Positions 54,974 through 63,625 of a stretch of 64,000 nucleotides of DNA are shown here, one piece after another; positions within the stretch are counted from its first letter, which is position 1; each line of letters starts with the position of its first letter. Made by a program: the position numbers and the translations under genes. Under the pieces are notes generated by a model. It made no database searches. It had not been told where the DNA came from and was given only the letters and a program-made list of their open reading frames with translations. Source of the stretch: Planctomycetota bacterium. Its GTDB lineage: Bacteria; Planctomycetota; Planctomycetia; Planctomycetales; Planctomycetaceae. The stretch is from assembly GCA_003388505.1 (NCBI GenBank), contig QQVO01000005.1, forward strand, positions 1-64,000. The letters run 5' to 3'.

Positions 54974-55900
54974 ATGCATTCCCTCACACGCCGCGACGCA
55001 CTCAAGACCATCGGCGCCGGCATGGCGACGGCGACTCTTTCCCGATACGGTCTTGCCGAAGAACCCGCCCCACAGCGAACCATTCCCGCCGTCCCCGGCG
55101 AACTCGCGATTGAGTGGCGACGCCGGGAGGAACTCGGTGGCGAGATCCACGTCATCGAAGAGACCGTTCGCTGGAACGCCTCCGAAACCGCCATCATCAT
55201 CTGCGACATGTGGGCCGACCATCCCTGCAAGATGGCCGCCGTGCGCGTCGACCGCATGGCGCCGCGAATGAACGAGGTCGTCTCGCTCGCCCGCGATCAG
55301 GGTGTGGCCGTCATTCACGCCCCCTCCAGCGGGATGAAGCACTACGAGGACACCCCCTACCGTCAGCGAATGATCGACGCTCCCCACGCTGAACCCCCCG
55401 TCGAGATCCAGAGCTGGTGCTACCACAATCCTGACCGTGAGGGCGAGTGGCCCATTGTGGACGACGTGCCGCGCGACGAAGCGAAGGTCACCGGCTGTGA
55501 CGACCCCGTCGGAGCGCCGCATTACGAGATCGACCGCCATCAGCATCCGGCGATCAAGATCAACGGGTACGACGGCGTCAGCGACAACGGCCAGGAGATT
55601 TACAACTTCCTCGAGCAGGAAGGCCGTAACAACATCGTCCTGATGGGCGTCCACACCAACATGTGCGTCCTCGGCCGGCCGTTCGGCATCCGCCAGCAGA
55701 AGTACCTCGGCAAGAACGTCGTCCTCTGCCGCGACCTGACCGACGCCCTCTACGACCCCCGCGACAAACCGTACGTCAGCCACGCCCGCGGTCTCGAACT
55801 GGTCGTCGAACACATCGAACGCTACTGGTGCCCTTCCATCCTCGGCGAATCCCTCACCAAAACCGTCCCCGGCACCAACGGCCCCGTCTCCACCTCGTAG
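54974..55900 (+). CDS. Tat-exported isochorismatase-family cysteine hydrolase
   Basis: A 308-residue enzyme with a twin-arginine leader (LTRRDALKTIGAGMATATLS). The isochorismatase fold shows the catalytic triad: D78 in IIICDMWADH, K195 in HPAIKINGYDG, and C231 in GVHTNMCVLGRP. Family members hydrolyse amides such as nicotinamide, ureidoacrylate or carbamoylsarcosine. Export is unusual for this family, which is normally cytoplasmic. The start is ATG 54974 with AGGAGA upstream. It is the last gene of the run 51096-55900. The substrate cannot be predicted. Confidence 0.92.
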   Translation: MHSLTRRDALKTIGAGMATATLSRYGLAEEPAPQRTIPAVPGELAIEWRRREELGGEIHVIEETVRWNASETAIIICDMWADHPCKMAAVRVDRMAPRMNEVVSLARDQGVAVIHAPSSGMKHYEDTPYRQRMIDAPHAEPPVEIQSWCYHNPDREGEWPIVDDVPRDEAKVTGCDDPVGAPHYEIDRHQHPAIKINGYDGVSDNGQEIYNFLEQEGRNNIVLMGVHTNMCVLGRPFGIRQQKYLGKNVVLCRDLTDALYDPRDKPYVSHARGLELVVEHIERYWCPSILGESLTKTVPGTNGPVSTS

Positions 55901-55925
55901 GACACGTTTCCAACCCCTGTCAGTG

Positions 55926-56172
55926 ACACACATCTCTCAATCCCCGTTCGAGTGACTCTGCGAGAGATTCGAATGGAACGCGGATGACCACGGATTGGAC
56001 CGATTTTCGCTGATTGCCTTTCTTGCGTGTCGACGCCGTGCGCGCCTGAACCGATGCAGTCTCGCCGCTGCCGCCTCTTGAGGAATACTCCGCGAAATCC
56101 GTGCTGATCCGTCAAATCCGCGAAAATCTGTGTCCTGTTCGAGAATCCCCTGGGCCCAGTTTCTCGGGGACC
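55926..56172 (-). repeat. Dispersed intergenic repeat, copy B
   Basis: Inverted copy of 14737-14986, about 41 kb away. It starts 25 bp after the isochorismatase stop. The shared landmarks are CACACATCTCTC, ATTCGAATGGAACGCGGATG, CCGATTTTCGCTGATTGC and CCGCCTCTTGAGGAAT. It differs by point changes and short indels, with the segment around the CCTCAAGAGGCGGCAGCG block most conserved. Confidence 0.85.
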
Positions 56173-56266
56173 GGTGGAAAGCGAATTGGGTCTCAATGAC
56201 AGCTGCCCCAATCCGTCCTTTGCGTTGAAATCGCCTCGGGCACCCGGCCGCACGCTGCATTCCATA

Positions 56267-56296
56267 TTGAAATCTGCAGATTCTGCCGATTACAAT
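56267..56296 (+). promoter_or_regulatory. Sigma70-type promoter for the DUF1501 gene
   Basis: TTGAAA (56267-56272) and TACAAT (56291-56296) are spaced by 18 nt, giving a leader of about 90 nt before the ATG at 56394. It is just downstream of the dispersed repeat. Both boxes are good matches to the housekeeping consensus. Confidence 0.6.
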
Positions 56297-56393
56297 AGAG
56301 ACAGATCCAAACCGACGCAGACGAGTTGCGCCCGGATCACCCCACCCCACCCTCCCTCCCGCGAACTGGTTCGCACCCGCCGAGGTCACAATC

Positions 56394-57737
56394 ATGACTC
56401 TCTCCACCAACTGCGAAGGCTTCTCTCGACGCAACTGCCTCAAGCTGGGCCTGGGCGCCTGGATCGGCGGCGGTCTGGTCGACGCGCTGCGCCTGCGCGG
56501 TGAGGCCGCAAGGTCCGGCGGTCCCCGCCCGACGGCAACCAACTGCATTCTGATCTGGATGGACGGCGGACCGACGCACTTCGAGACCTTCGATCCCAAG
56601 CCCACCGCGCCGGCCGAGATCCGCGGCGAGTTCAATCCGATCGACACCAGAGTCCCCGGAGTCCACTTCTCCGAGCACATGACCAGACTGGCGGGCAGCC
56701 TCGACTCGTTCGCCATGATCCGCTCCATCCGCCACGACCAGGGCAACCACGGGGCCGGCAACCACTACATGATGACCGGCGCTCCGCCCCGCATTCCGGT
56801 CGGCTGCGGCGCGTTTGTCAGCTTCCATCCCAGTATGGGTTCGGTCGTTGCGAAAGAACTCGGCACCGACAACGGCCTGCCCAACTACTTCAGCATGCCG
56901 CAGATGTCCCGCTCCGGCGGACCGAACTTCCTCGGCGCGAAGTACGCTCCCTTCGTCGTCTCCGACGATCCCAACCGGGACAACTTCCGCGTCCGCGACG
57001 TCGCTCTGCCCAACGGCCTCACGGACGACCGCTTCGGCAGCCGCACCGACCTTCGCCGGCTGGTCGATCGCATTCCCCGCATCGAAGACGAAGCCGCCGG
57101 CGACCCGGTGACCGCCATCGATGAGTACTATCACCAGGGCTACAACCTCGTCACTTCACCCGAAGCGCAGGCCGCGTTCCAAGTGGAGAAAGAAAGCGAC
57201 GAAGTCCGCACCGCCTACGGCCGCGACTCGTTCGGCCAACGCTGCCTGCTCGCCCGCAGGCTCGTCGAGGCCGGTGTCCCCTTCATCACCGTCTACGACG
57301 GAGGCTGGGACCATCACAGCAATATCTTCGGCGCTTGCCGCGATCGTCTCCCCAAATGGGACAACACCGTCGCCACTCTCATCAGTGACCTCAAAGATCG
57401 CGGCCTGCTGGACTCCACCCTCGTCGTCGCTCTCGGCGAATTCGGCCGCACCCCCAAGATCAGCACCCTCTCCGGCCAGTCCACACCCGGCCGCGACCAC
57501 TGGGCCAATGCCATGTCGGTCCTGATGGCGGGCGGCGGCACGCCCGGAGGCATCGTCGTCGGCGCGACCGACCGCAAAGGCTTCTCCGCCGTCGATCGTG
57601 TCCTCTCGCCGGAGAACTTCGTTTCGACCGTCTACACCAAGCTCGGCATCGATCCCGACAAAATCCTCTACACCCCCCAGGGCCGCCCCACCCACCTCGT
57701 CAGCGACCCGACCCCGATTAACGAACTCCTCGGCTGA
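56394..57737 (+). CDS. DUF1501 domain protein
   Basis: A 447-residue protein with a twin-arginine-like start (GFSRRNCLKLGLGAWIGGGL). The DUF1501 signatures are CILIWMDGGPTHFETFDPKP near the N-terminus, VYDGGWDHHSNIFGACRDRL, LVVALGEFGRTPKISTLS, and GRDHWANAMSVLMAGGGTPG. The fold belongs to the alkaline-phosphatase/sulfatase superfamily, but no formylglycine Cys/Ser signature of sulfatases is seen. Planctomycetes have many paralogues, often paired with DUF1549/DUF1553 cytochrome-type genes, which are not next to this one. It has its own promoter and is convergent with the kinase gene (121-bp gap). Confidence 0.95.
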   Translation: MTLSTNCEGFSRRNCLKLGLGAWIGGGLVDALRLRGEAARSGGPRPTATNCILIWMDGGPTHFETFDPKPTAPAEIRGEFNPIDTRVPGVHFSEHMTRLAGSLDSFAMIRSIRHDQGNHGAGNHYMMTGAPPRIPVGCGAFVSFHPSMGSVVAKELGTDNGLPNYFSMPQMSRSGGPNFLGAKYAPFVVSDDPNRDNFRVRDVALPNGLTDDRFGSRTDLRRLVDRIPRIEDEAAGDPVTAIDEYYHQGYNLVTSPEAQAAFQVEKESDEVRTAYGRDSFGQRCLLARRLVEAGVPFITVYDGGWDHHSNIFGACRDRLPKWDNTVATLISDLKDRGLLDSTLVVALGEFGRTPKISTLSGQSTPGRDHWANAMSVLMAGGGTPGGIVVGATDRKGFSAVDRVLSPENFVSTVYTKLGIDPDKILYTPQGRPTHLVSDPTPINELLG

Positions 57738-57858
57738 CCTCTCTTGCATCAGTCCTCTGGTTCGCCTCGATCAGATCGGTCAGATTCAGCCGTCGCAGAC
57801 CCAGGCGTTCCGCCGTCGTCGATGCGCCTCAGGTCTCCGCTCTCCCCCCTCCTCACCG

Positions 57859-60800
57859 CTACTCCGCCGGGTCCGCGGGCAGCGTCACAATGGCCATCGT
57901 CCCATCGTCGCTGGCGCTCACGATTCGCAACTGCTCGAGGCCCGGCAGGCAAACCAAGTTTGTCACGCCGCGCGTATGCGGCCGGAGCGTCCGCACGGCC
58001 TCACCCGTCTTCGCGTCCCACACCCGGATCGACCGGTCATGACTGCCGCTGACGATCCACAAGCCGTCCCGGCTGAAATCGACGCTCGAAACTTCGTGCG
58101 TATGTCCTTGCAGCGTCAGTTTCAGTTCCCCGCTGCGGGCGTCCCACACCTTGACTGTCTGATCCCCGCTGCCGCTCGCGATCCGGCCCCCATCCGGATT
58201 GAACGCGGCACATGAGACAAACCTGGAATGCCCCTTGAGAGTGTGCAGCAGTTCGCCGCTGTCGAAATCCCAGAGATACAGGTCGTTGAATTGACCTCCG
58301 CCGGCAATCGTCCGTCCGTCCGGACTGAATGCGATGCTCGCGATCTCGCCCTGATGACCCGAAAGCGTCTGGACGACCTCTCCCGTCCCGACCTCCCAGA
58401 TCAGGCTCTCGTCCCGAAAGCCGCCTCCCGCGAGCAGACTGCCGTCCTGACTGAACGCGAGGCAACTCATCGATCCATCGTCGAAACTGAGCCGCGTCAG
58501 TATCTCCCCCGTCACAGTGTCCAGAACGGGAATGCCGCCCGACTCAACAGAATCCGGCGTACTCGCCGCAAGCCGCTCACCGTCCGGAGTGACCGCGACC
58601 GCCTGGACCCACTGTAGTTCACCTTCCAGTGTGAGCCTCTCCTGTCCCGTCGCCGGATCCCAGATTGTCACCTGGTCCCTCTGGCCGCTGACCAGCACAG
58701 TCCCGTCCCCGCTCACGGCAAGGGACGCCACGTACCGCGCGGGTCGACGGATCAACGGAAGCTCCGGCCCCTGCGACGCATCCCACAGTTTCATTTCGCG
58801 GGGCATCAAGTAGTCCCCGCTGCCGCTGGCGAGCCGCGAGCCGTCCGGACTGAATGCGATGCAGCGGACGGGGGACGCATGGCCCCGCAATGCGAATGTT
58901 TCGAATCCCGTTTCGGCGTCCCAAAGCCGGATCGTCTCATCATGGCCCGAACTCGCGATCCGCCGACCGTCCGGACTGAAAACCGCGCTCAGCACGTCGC
59001 TCGTGTGCCCCCGCAACGTCAACAACAGTTCCCCGCTCGCCGTATCCCAGATTCGCACCGTCAGGTCCGAACCGGCGCTGACGATTCTGCCTCCGTCGCC
59101 GCTGAAACAAACGTGATTCACGAATGAAGTATGGCCGGTCAATGTCACAAATTCCTCGCCCGTCTCCGCGTTCCAGACCTTAACCGCCTGCTCGGCGCCG
59201 GCGGCAAGCAGCGTCCCGTCCGGACTGAAAGCCGCGCCAGAGAGATTTCGCGTGTGTCCCGAGAGCGTGCGGATCACTTCCCCCGAATCGGCGTCCCACA
59301 ACTTGATGCTGTCCCGATACTCCGACGTGGCGCTGGCGATCACGGCCCCGTCCGGACTGAACGCGACCGACTCGATCTTCCCCGTATGCCCTTCAAACAC
59401 GAGGGTCTCGGCGCCCGTCGCGGCGTCCCACACGCGGACCGTCCCGTCCCAACTCCCGCTGGCGATCTTCTTCCCGTCCGGGCTCACCGCCACCGACGTC
59501 ACCGACTTTTCGTGTCCCCGCAAGCTGTGTCGCTCAGCGCCTGTCGAGAACTCCCAGACCTGGGCGACGCCCGGCGTCGTAAACAACCCGTCGGCCGACC
59601 CGCTGACGACGAACGTCCCGTCCGGGCTGAAAGCGACACTGTTGACGTCGCCCGTCAGTGTCCGGGTCACCGGTCCCTGCGCCGACCGCACCGACCACGC
59701 CTTGACAGTCTGGTCGTCGCTCGCACTCACCACCGTCTCTGCATCGGGACTGAACGCGACCCAGTTGACGTGATCCCGGTGCCCCCGCAGCACGAAATCC
59801 TCGCGGCCGGTGGCGGCGTTCCAGAGTCGAACCGTGCCGTCCCGGCTGGCGCTGGCGATCCGGCGCCCATCATGGCTGAACGCGACGCGCGTGACGTCTT
59901 CCGAATGGCCGGGAAGCGTCAGCAGTTCCTCCCCGCTTGCAGCGTCCCAGACTTTGATCGTGTCGTCCTTGCTGCCGGTGACCAGCCGCGCGCCATCAGG
60001 AGCGACCGCCAGGCTGGAGACCCCGTCCGCATGCCCTCTTGCAATCCACAATTCCTCGCCGCTGGCCGCATCCCAGACTCGCACGGTCCGGTCGGAGGAA
60101 CCGCTGAAGATTTTCGTTCCGTCCGGAGAGAACACCGCCTGCATCACGCCCGCCGTGTGCCCTGTCAGTTTGACCAGTTCCTCTCCCGTCGCCGCATCCC
60201 AGACCTTCACCGACCTGTCGTCGCCGGAACTCACGATTCGAGCGCCGTCGGGACTGTAGGAAACGGTCCACACCCGTCGCTGCCCCGTCTCCCAGGTGCG
60301 GACAGCGGTGAGAGTCTCCACATCCCAGATTGTGACCGTCTGTTTACAGCAACCGACAATGTGGACGCCGTCCGGGCTGAAGGCCAGTCCGTCGACATGA
60401 TCGTTCTGCCGGACCGTCGAACGAAGTTCCTCTCCACTGATCAGGTTCGAGACTTTCACTGTATTGTCATACCCGCCGCTGGCGATTCGCTGTCCGTCCG
60501 GACTCACAGCGACGCAGTTGACCCGATTGTCATGCCCCGCGAACGTCTTCTGATTCTGGTTGAACAGGGAGTACAGATAGTTGAACTCCCAGCCTCGAAA
60601 ATCGCCCCGCGTGGCTTCCAGTTTCTTCCACGCTGCATCCGCGTTGTTCATTTCCCATTCGAGCCGCGCTCCCGCGATCTGGCTGGCATACAGCAGCCAC
60701 TCCGCACGCAGCAGTTGCTCCTCCGTAGCGGCCTGCGCTGCCAGAGCCTGCTCTTTGGCCGCTGCCTCGGCCGTTGCCGCAGCTTCCGCTTGCCCGCGTG

Positions 60801-63138
60801 CTTCCTCGGCCGCCTCCTTCGCCTCGCGCTCCAACTCGGCGGCCCGCTCCGCCCGCTCTTTGGCGGCGGTTTCCGCGACTTGAGCGGCGATCGCCTGCTC
60901 CTTCGCTTCCCGTTCCGCATCAGCAGCCGAGACCGCCGCCCGGCGTTGCTCCACAGCCTCGCGTCGCTGCACCTCCGCGTAGATCCCCAGACTCGAGATG
61001 ATGACGAACGCGGCCAGCACACCACCCGCAATCGCGGCGATCTTCGCCCTGTGTCGCCGTACGTACCGGCCCAGCAGGTACCGCAGTGTCGGAGCTTGCG
61101 CCTGCACCGGATCGCCCCGCTGCCAGCGGGCAAGGTCCTCCGCCAGATCGTGGGCCGAGCCGTATCGCCGCGTCCGGTCCTTGTCCAGACACTTCAGAAC
61201 GATCGCTTCCAGGTCTTCCGGAATCGCCGGGTTGATCCGTCGCGGCGGCTCCGGATCGCTCGACTGGATCTTGAGCATCAACTCCGGCGTCAGCATCTGT
61301 TCCGTCGCGCCGAACAGTGGTTGCAGCGTCAACAACTCCCACAGTGTCGCTCCCAGGCTGTAAACATCAGTCCGCACGTCGACCGGAACCGACAGCACCT
61401 GCTCGGGCGAGGCATAGCGGAGCGTCCCGACAAACTGCCGCGTCCGAGTCAAACGGCCCTCCGACTCGTCCGCAATCTGAGCCAGCCCCAGATCCATCAA
61501 CACCGCCCGGTCACCCTCGGGCGTGACCATGATGTTTCCCGGCTTGATGTCGCGGTGGACCACTCCGGCCTGATGGAGGGCATGCGCAGCCAGGGCCGAT
61601 TGACGGATCGACTCCACAATCCGCTCGATGTAACCCCGCCCGGCGACGGCCGAACCGGCGAGGGTCGTGCCGTTCGGATCGAAGTCACCCGTTGACGTCG
61701 GTGGCAGGTCGTCACTGAGTGGCTTCTCCGCCTGTCGGGCCTCTTCGCAGGCGGAACTGATCGCCTGACGCCAGTCGGCCTGAGTCAGCGACCCGACTTC
61801 GCTGTGACCGAGCCGCTCGCAGACCGCCGCGAGGTCGGCCCCCTCGATCAACTCCATCGTGTAGAACCACTGCTCCGCGTGAGAACCCGACGTGAAGATC
61901 TTGATCAGGTTCTGATGTTCCACGCGTCCCAGCGCGCGAATCTCCCGCGAAAAACGGGCCTCAGCCTTCGGGTCGCCGGATCGCAGCAAAGTCTTGAGCG
62001 CCACCTCGCGTCCCAGCGATGGCTGCCACGCCCGGTACACCGCCCCCATTCCACCCTGACCGATGCGGCTGCGCAGCTCATAGTCACCGAGAGTCCGCGC
62101 CGACGAATCGTCCTCCACCGCCCTGGTCGATTCCTCCGCCTGGGAGCGGGCCGCCCAGTCGCTCACAGCTTCTTCCGTGACTCCCGACCCGAGCAGATCC
62201 GCCAGCAGTTCCCGGTGCTCTCCGACCAGCGACTCCCGTTGGACAGTTTCTCCGGTCGTGTAGCACAGATACTCGGCCCGCGCTCGCCGGCGGCGAGCGT
62301 TCAGGAAGTAGCAATGGCCGACGCCGCCGTCGAACAGCATCAATGGGTGCAGCGACGACGCACTGTTGAGCGCGGCGTCTTCCGACCGCACGAGCAGAAC
62401 GCGGTCAGGGCTTGGCAGCGACGCCTGCCGTTCCCCCGGCAGAGTGAGCGACTCGAGCCGCCGGGGCGTTTCACCGATCAACGCAAACCGCTCAACAAGC
62501 CATTCCCCCGACGATAACCGGCGAACATCCTCGATCGAGATCAGGCGCCGCCCGGCCAGCAGGTCGATCCGTTCCAGAAACTCCATCGCGGCCCCGAGGA
62601 ACGACGTCCCCAGTCGATCGTAAAACTCTGCCGACCGCTGCCCGGCGGCGCCGTGCCCGATCTCCGAGTTGCGGTACTGGACCAGTCGGTCGAACAGGTC
62701 GGAAAGGCGTACGTTCGTTCCGGCCGAACTGGTTCCCTCCAGCGTTTCCTTCAACATGTTGTTGAGGCCCGAACTCCGCGGGAAATCGCCCAGCGACCGG
62801 CCCAGCAACCGCTCCCGCAGAGTCTGAAAGGGGGCGTCTCCCGACTCGGCCAGCACCGGGAGCAACGTCCGGACGAACTCCCACCAGTGTCCCAGAGCGG
62901 GACGCGCAAGCGCCTGCAGCCGCTCCCTCACCTTGGCGTCGTTGTCGTTCAGCCCCGCATACTCCGCGACAGCCACAGCGCCCAGCAGCTTGAGCGACGC
63001 CTCCCACAGATAGTAAGCCGCCAGGTGCCGGTCGAGCGGCGTCTTCGCATTGTGCGCCCGACGCGCAAGCTGAGCCAACGGCAGCGGCAACCGCGGCAGA
63101 AGATCTTCGTTGATAAGCGACGCCAGATCCGATCGCAT
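57859..63138 (-). CDS. Ser/Thr protein kinase with HEPN-like N-terminus and 21 WD40 repeats
   Basis: A 1759-residue protein. The N-terminal ~200 residues are helical and contain RNSEIGH (156-162), matching the R-x(4-6)-H pattern of HEPN domains. The Hanks-type kinase domain (~353-690) has GQGGMGAVYRA, the Lys in EVALKTLL, HRDIKPGNIMV and a DLG in place of DFG. A membrane segment (KIAAIAGGVLAAFVIISSLG) follows, then an Ala/Glu-rich coiled coil. The remainder holds 21 WD40 repeats, most with FSPDG...VWDA...GH, which fit three seven-bladed propellers. The ATG at 63138 is preferred; an in-frame start at 63198 would add 20 residues. It probably senses extracytoplasmic ligands through the propellers. 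Confidence 0.92.
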   Translation of the reverse strand: MRSDLASLINEDLLPRLPLPLAQLARRAHNAKTPLDRHLAAYYLWEASLKLLGAVAVAEYAGLNDNDAKVRERLQALARPALGHWWEFVRTLLPVLAESGDAPFQTLRERLLGRSLGDFPRSSGLNNMLKETLEGTSSAGTNVRLSDLFDRLVQYRNSEIGHGAAGQRSAEFYDRLGTSFLGAAMEFLERIDLLAGRRLISIEDVRRLSSGEWLVERFALIGETPRRLESLTLPGERQASLPSPDRVLLVRSEDAALNSASSLHPLMLFDGGVGHCYFLNARRRRARAEYLCYTTGETVQRESLVGEHRELLADLLGSGVTEEAVSDWAARSQAEESTRAVEDDSSARTLGDYELRSRIGQGGMGAVYRAWQPSLGREVALKTLLRSGDPKAEARFSREIRALGRVEHQNLIKIFTSGSHAEQWFYTMELIEGADLAAVCERLGHSEVGSLTQADWRQAISSACEEARQAEKPLSDDLPPTSTGDFDPNGTTLAGSAVAGRGYIERIVESIRQSALAAHALHQAGVVHRDIKPGNIMVTPEGDRAVLMDLGLAQIADESEGRLTRTRQFVGTLRYASPEQVLSVPVDVRTDVYSLGATLWELLTLQPLFGATEQMLTPELMLKIQSSDPEPPRRINPAIPEDLEAIVLKCLDKDRTRRYGSAHDLAEDLARWQRGDPVQAQAPTLRYLLGRYVRRHRAKIAAIAGGVLAAFVIISSLGIYAEVQRREAVEQRRAAVSAADAEREAKEQAIAAQVAETAAKERAERAAELEREAKEAAEEARGQAEAAATAEAAAKEQALAAQAATEEQLLRAEWLLYASQIAGARLEWEMNNADAAWKKLEATRGDFRGWEFNYLYSLFNQNQKTFAGHDNRVNCVAVSPDGQRIASGGYDNTVKVSNLISGEELRSTVRQNDHVDGLAFSPDGVHIVGCCKQTVTIWDVETLTAVRTWETGQRRVWTVSYSPDGARIVSSGDDRSVKVWDAATGEELVKLTGHTAGVMQAVFSPDGTKIFSGSSDRTVRVWDAASGEELWIARGHADGVSSLAVAPDGARLVTGSKDDTIKVWDAASGEELLTLPGHSEDVTRVAFSHDGRRIASASRDGTVRLWNAATGREDFVLRGHRDHVNWVAFSPDAETVVSASDDQTVKAWSVRSAQGPVTRTLTGDVNSVAFSPDGTFVVSGSADGLFTTPGVAQVWEFSTGAERHSLRGHEKSVTSVAVSPDGKKIASGSWDGTVRVWDAATGAETLVFEGHTGKIESVAFSPDGAVIASATSEYRDSIKLWDADSGEVIRTLSGHTRNLSGAAFSPDGTLLAAGAEQAVKVWNAETGEEFVTLTGHTSFVNHVCFSGDGGRIVSAGSDLTVRIWDTASGELLLTLRGHTSDVLSAVFSPDGRRIASSGHDETIRLWDAETGFETFALRGHASPVRCIAFSPDGSRLASGSGDYLMPREMKLWDASQGPELPLIRRPARYVASLAVSGDGTVLVSGQRDQVTIWDPATGQERLTLEGELQWVQAVAVTPDGERLAASTPDSVESGGIPVLDTVTGEILTRLSFDDGSMSCLAFSQDGSLLAGGGFRDESLIWEVGTGEVVQTLSGHQGEIASIAFSPDGRTIAGGGQFNDLYLWDFDSGELLHTLKGHSRFVSCAAFNPDGGRIASGSGDQTVKVWDARSGELKLTLQGHTHEVSSVDFSRDGLWIVSGSHDRSIRVWDAKTGEAVRTLRPHTRGVTNLVCLPGLEQLRIVSASDDGTMAIVTLPADPAE

Positions 63139-63625
63139 TCCAGCCCTCGAAGTACGACCGCAATATCCGCTGTGGTCCCCCGGCTGAGCAACCGCCAATC
63201 AACATACCACGCCACTCAACCACACCTCAACGACGGCAACCTTGCCTGACCAGCCCGCTCCAGCATTACCCGGCCCCCCAACCCCTCGGCCGTTGACTCT
63301 CCATCTTCACGCCCCCCGCGCAACGCACGCCGATTATGCGCGGGCATGACACGAATCAGAGTTCCAACCAGAATGCTCCCTCACAACTTCACTCTCGACT
63401 CTCAGCTCTCAATTGCCGCACAAACCAAAACAGCGCCTGCCCGCTCTTTTGGTGCGCATCTTTCTTTAAAGAGTTAAAGAGTTGGTCGTTTTTCCGGACA
63501 ATATTGAGGTCAACTCTTTGAAGCGCCCGCCGAAACCCAGACAATTTCGTCCAGCGCGACAACCCGTCGCCTGCCGCACGGCGCAACCGCGCCCCCTCCG
63601 GACCAAAGCGACGATCCTCCCAACT
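63139..63625. other. 487-bp intergenic region between kinase and hisB
   Basis: Kinase and hisB are on the same strand here, with the kinase downstream. The spacer contains an inverted repeat AAAGAGTTG (63476-63484) / CAACTCTTT (63511-63519), next to a tandem AAAGAGTT. No T-tract terminator was recognised. Short frames on both strands are not convincing. Confidence 0.45.

Larger units (their letters stand above)
55901..56393. other. 493-bp intergenic region with dispersed repeat and promoter
   Basis: It separates the isochorismatase-family gene from the DUF1501 gene. It contains copy B of the dispersed repeat (55926-56172), then a sigma70-type promoter (56267-56296) for the DUF1501 gene. No coding region was found. 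Confidence 0.6.

Noticed and set aside
58000-60600. Periodic repeats that could suggest a CRISPR or tandem array
   Set aside because: The period is about 120-126 nt, in frame, and encodes WD40 repeats.
59131-61695. 854-residue plus-strand open frame
   Set aside because: It is antisense to the WD40 repeats of the kinase gene, and its apparent periodicity comes from them.
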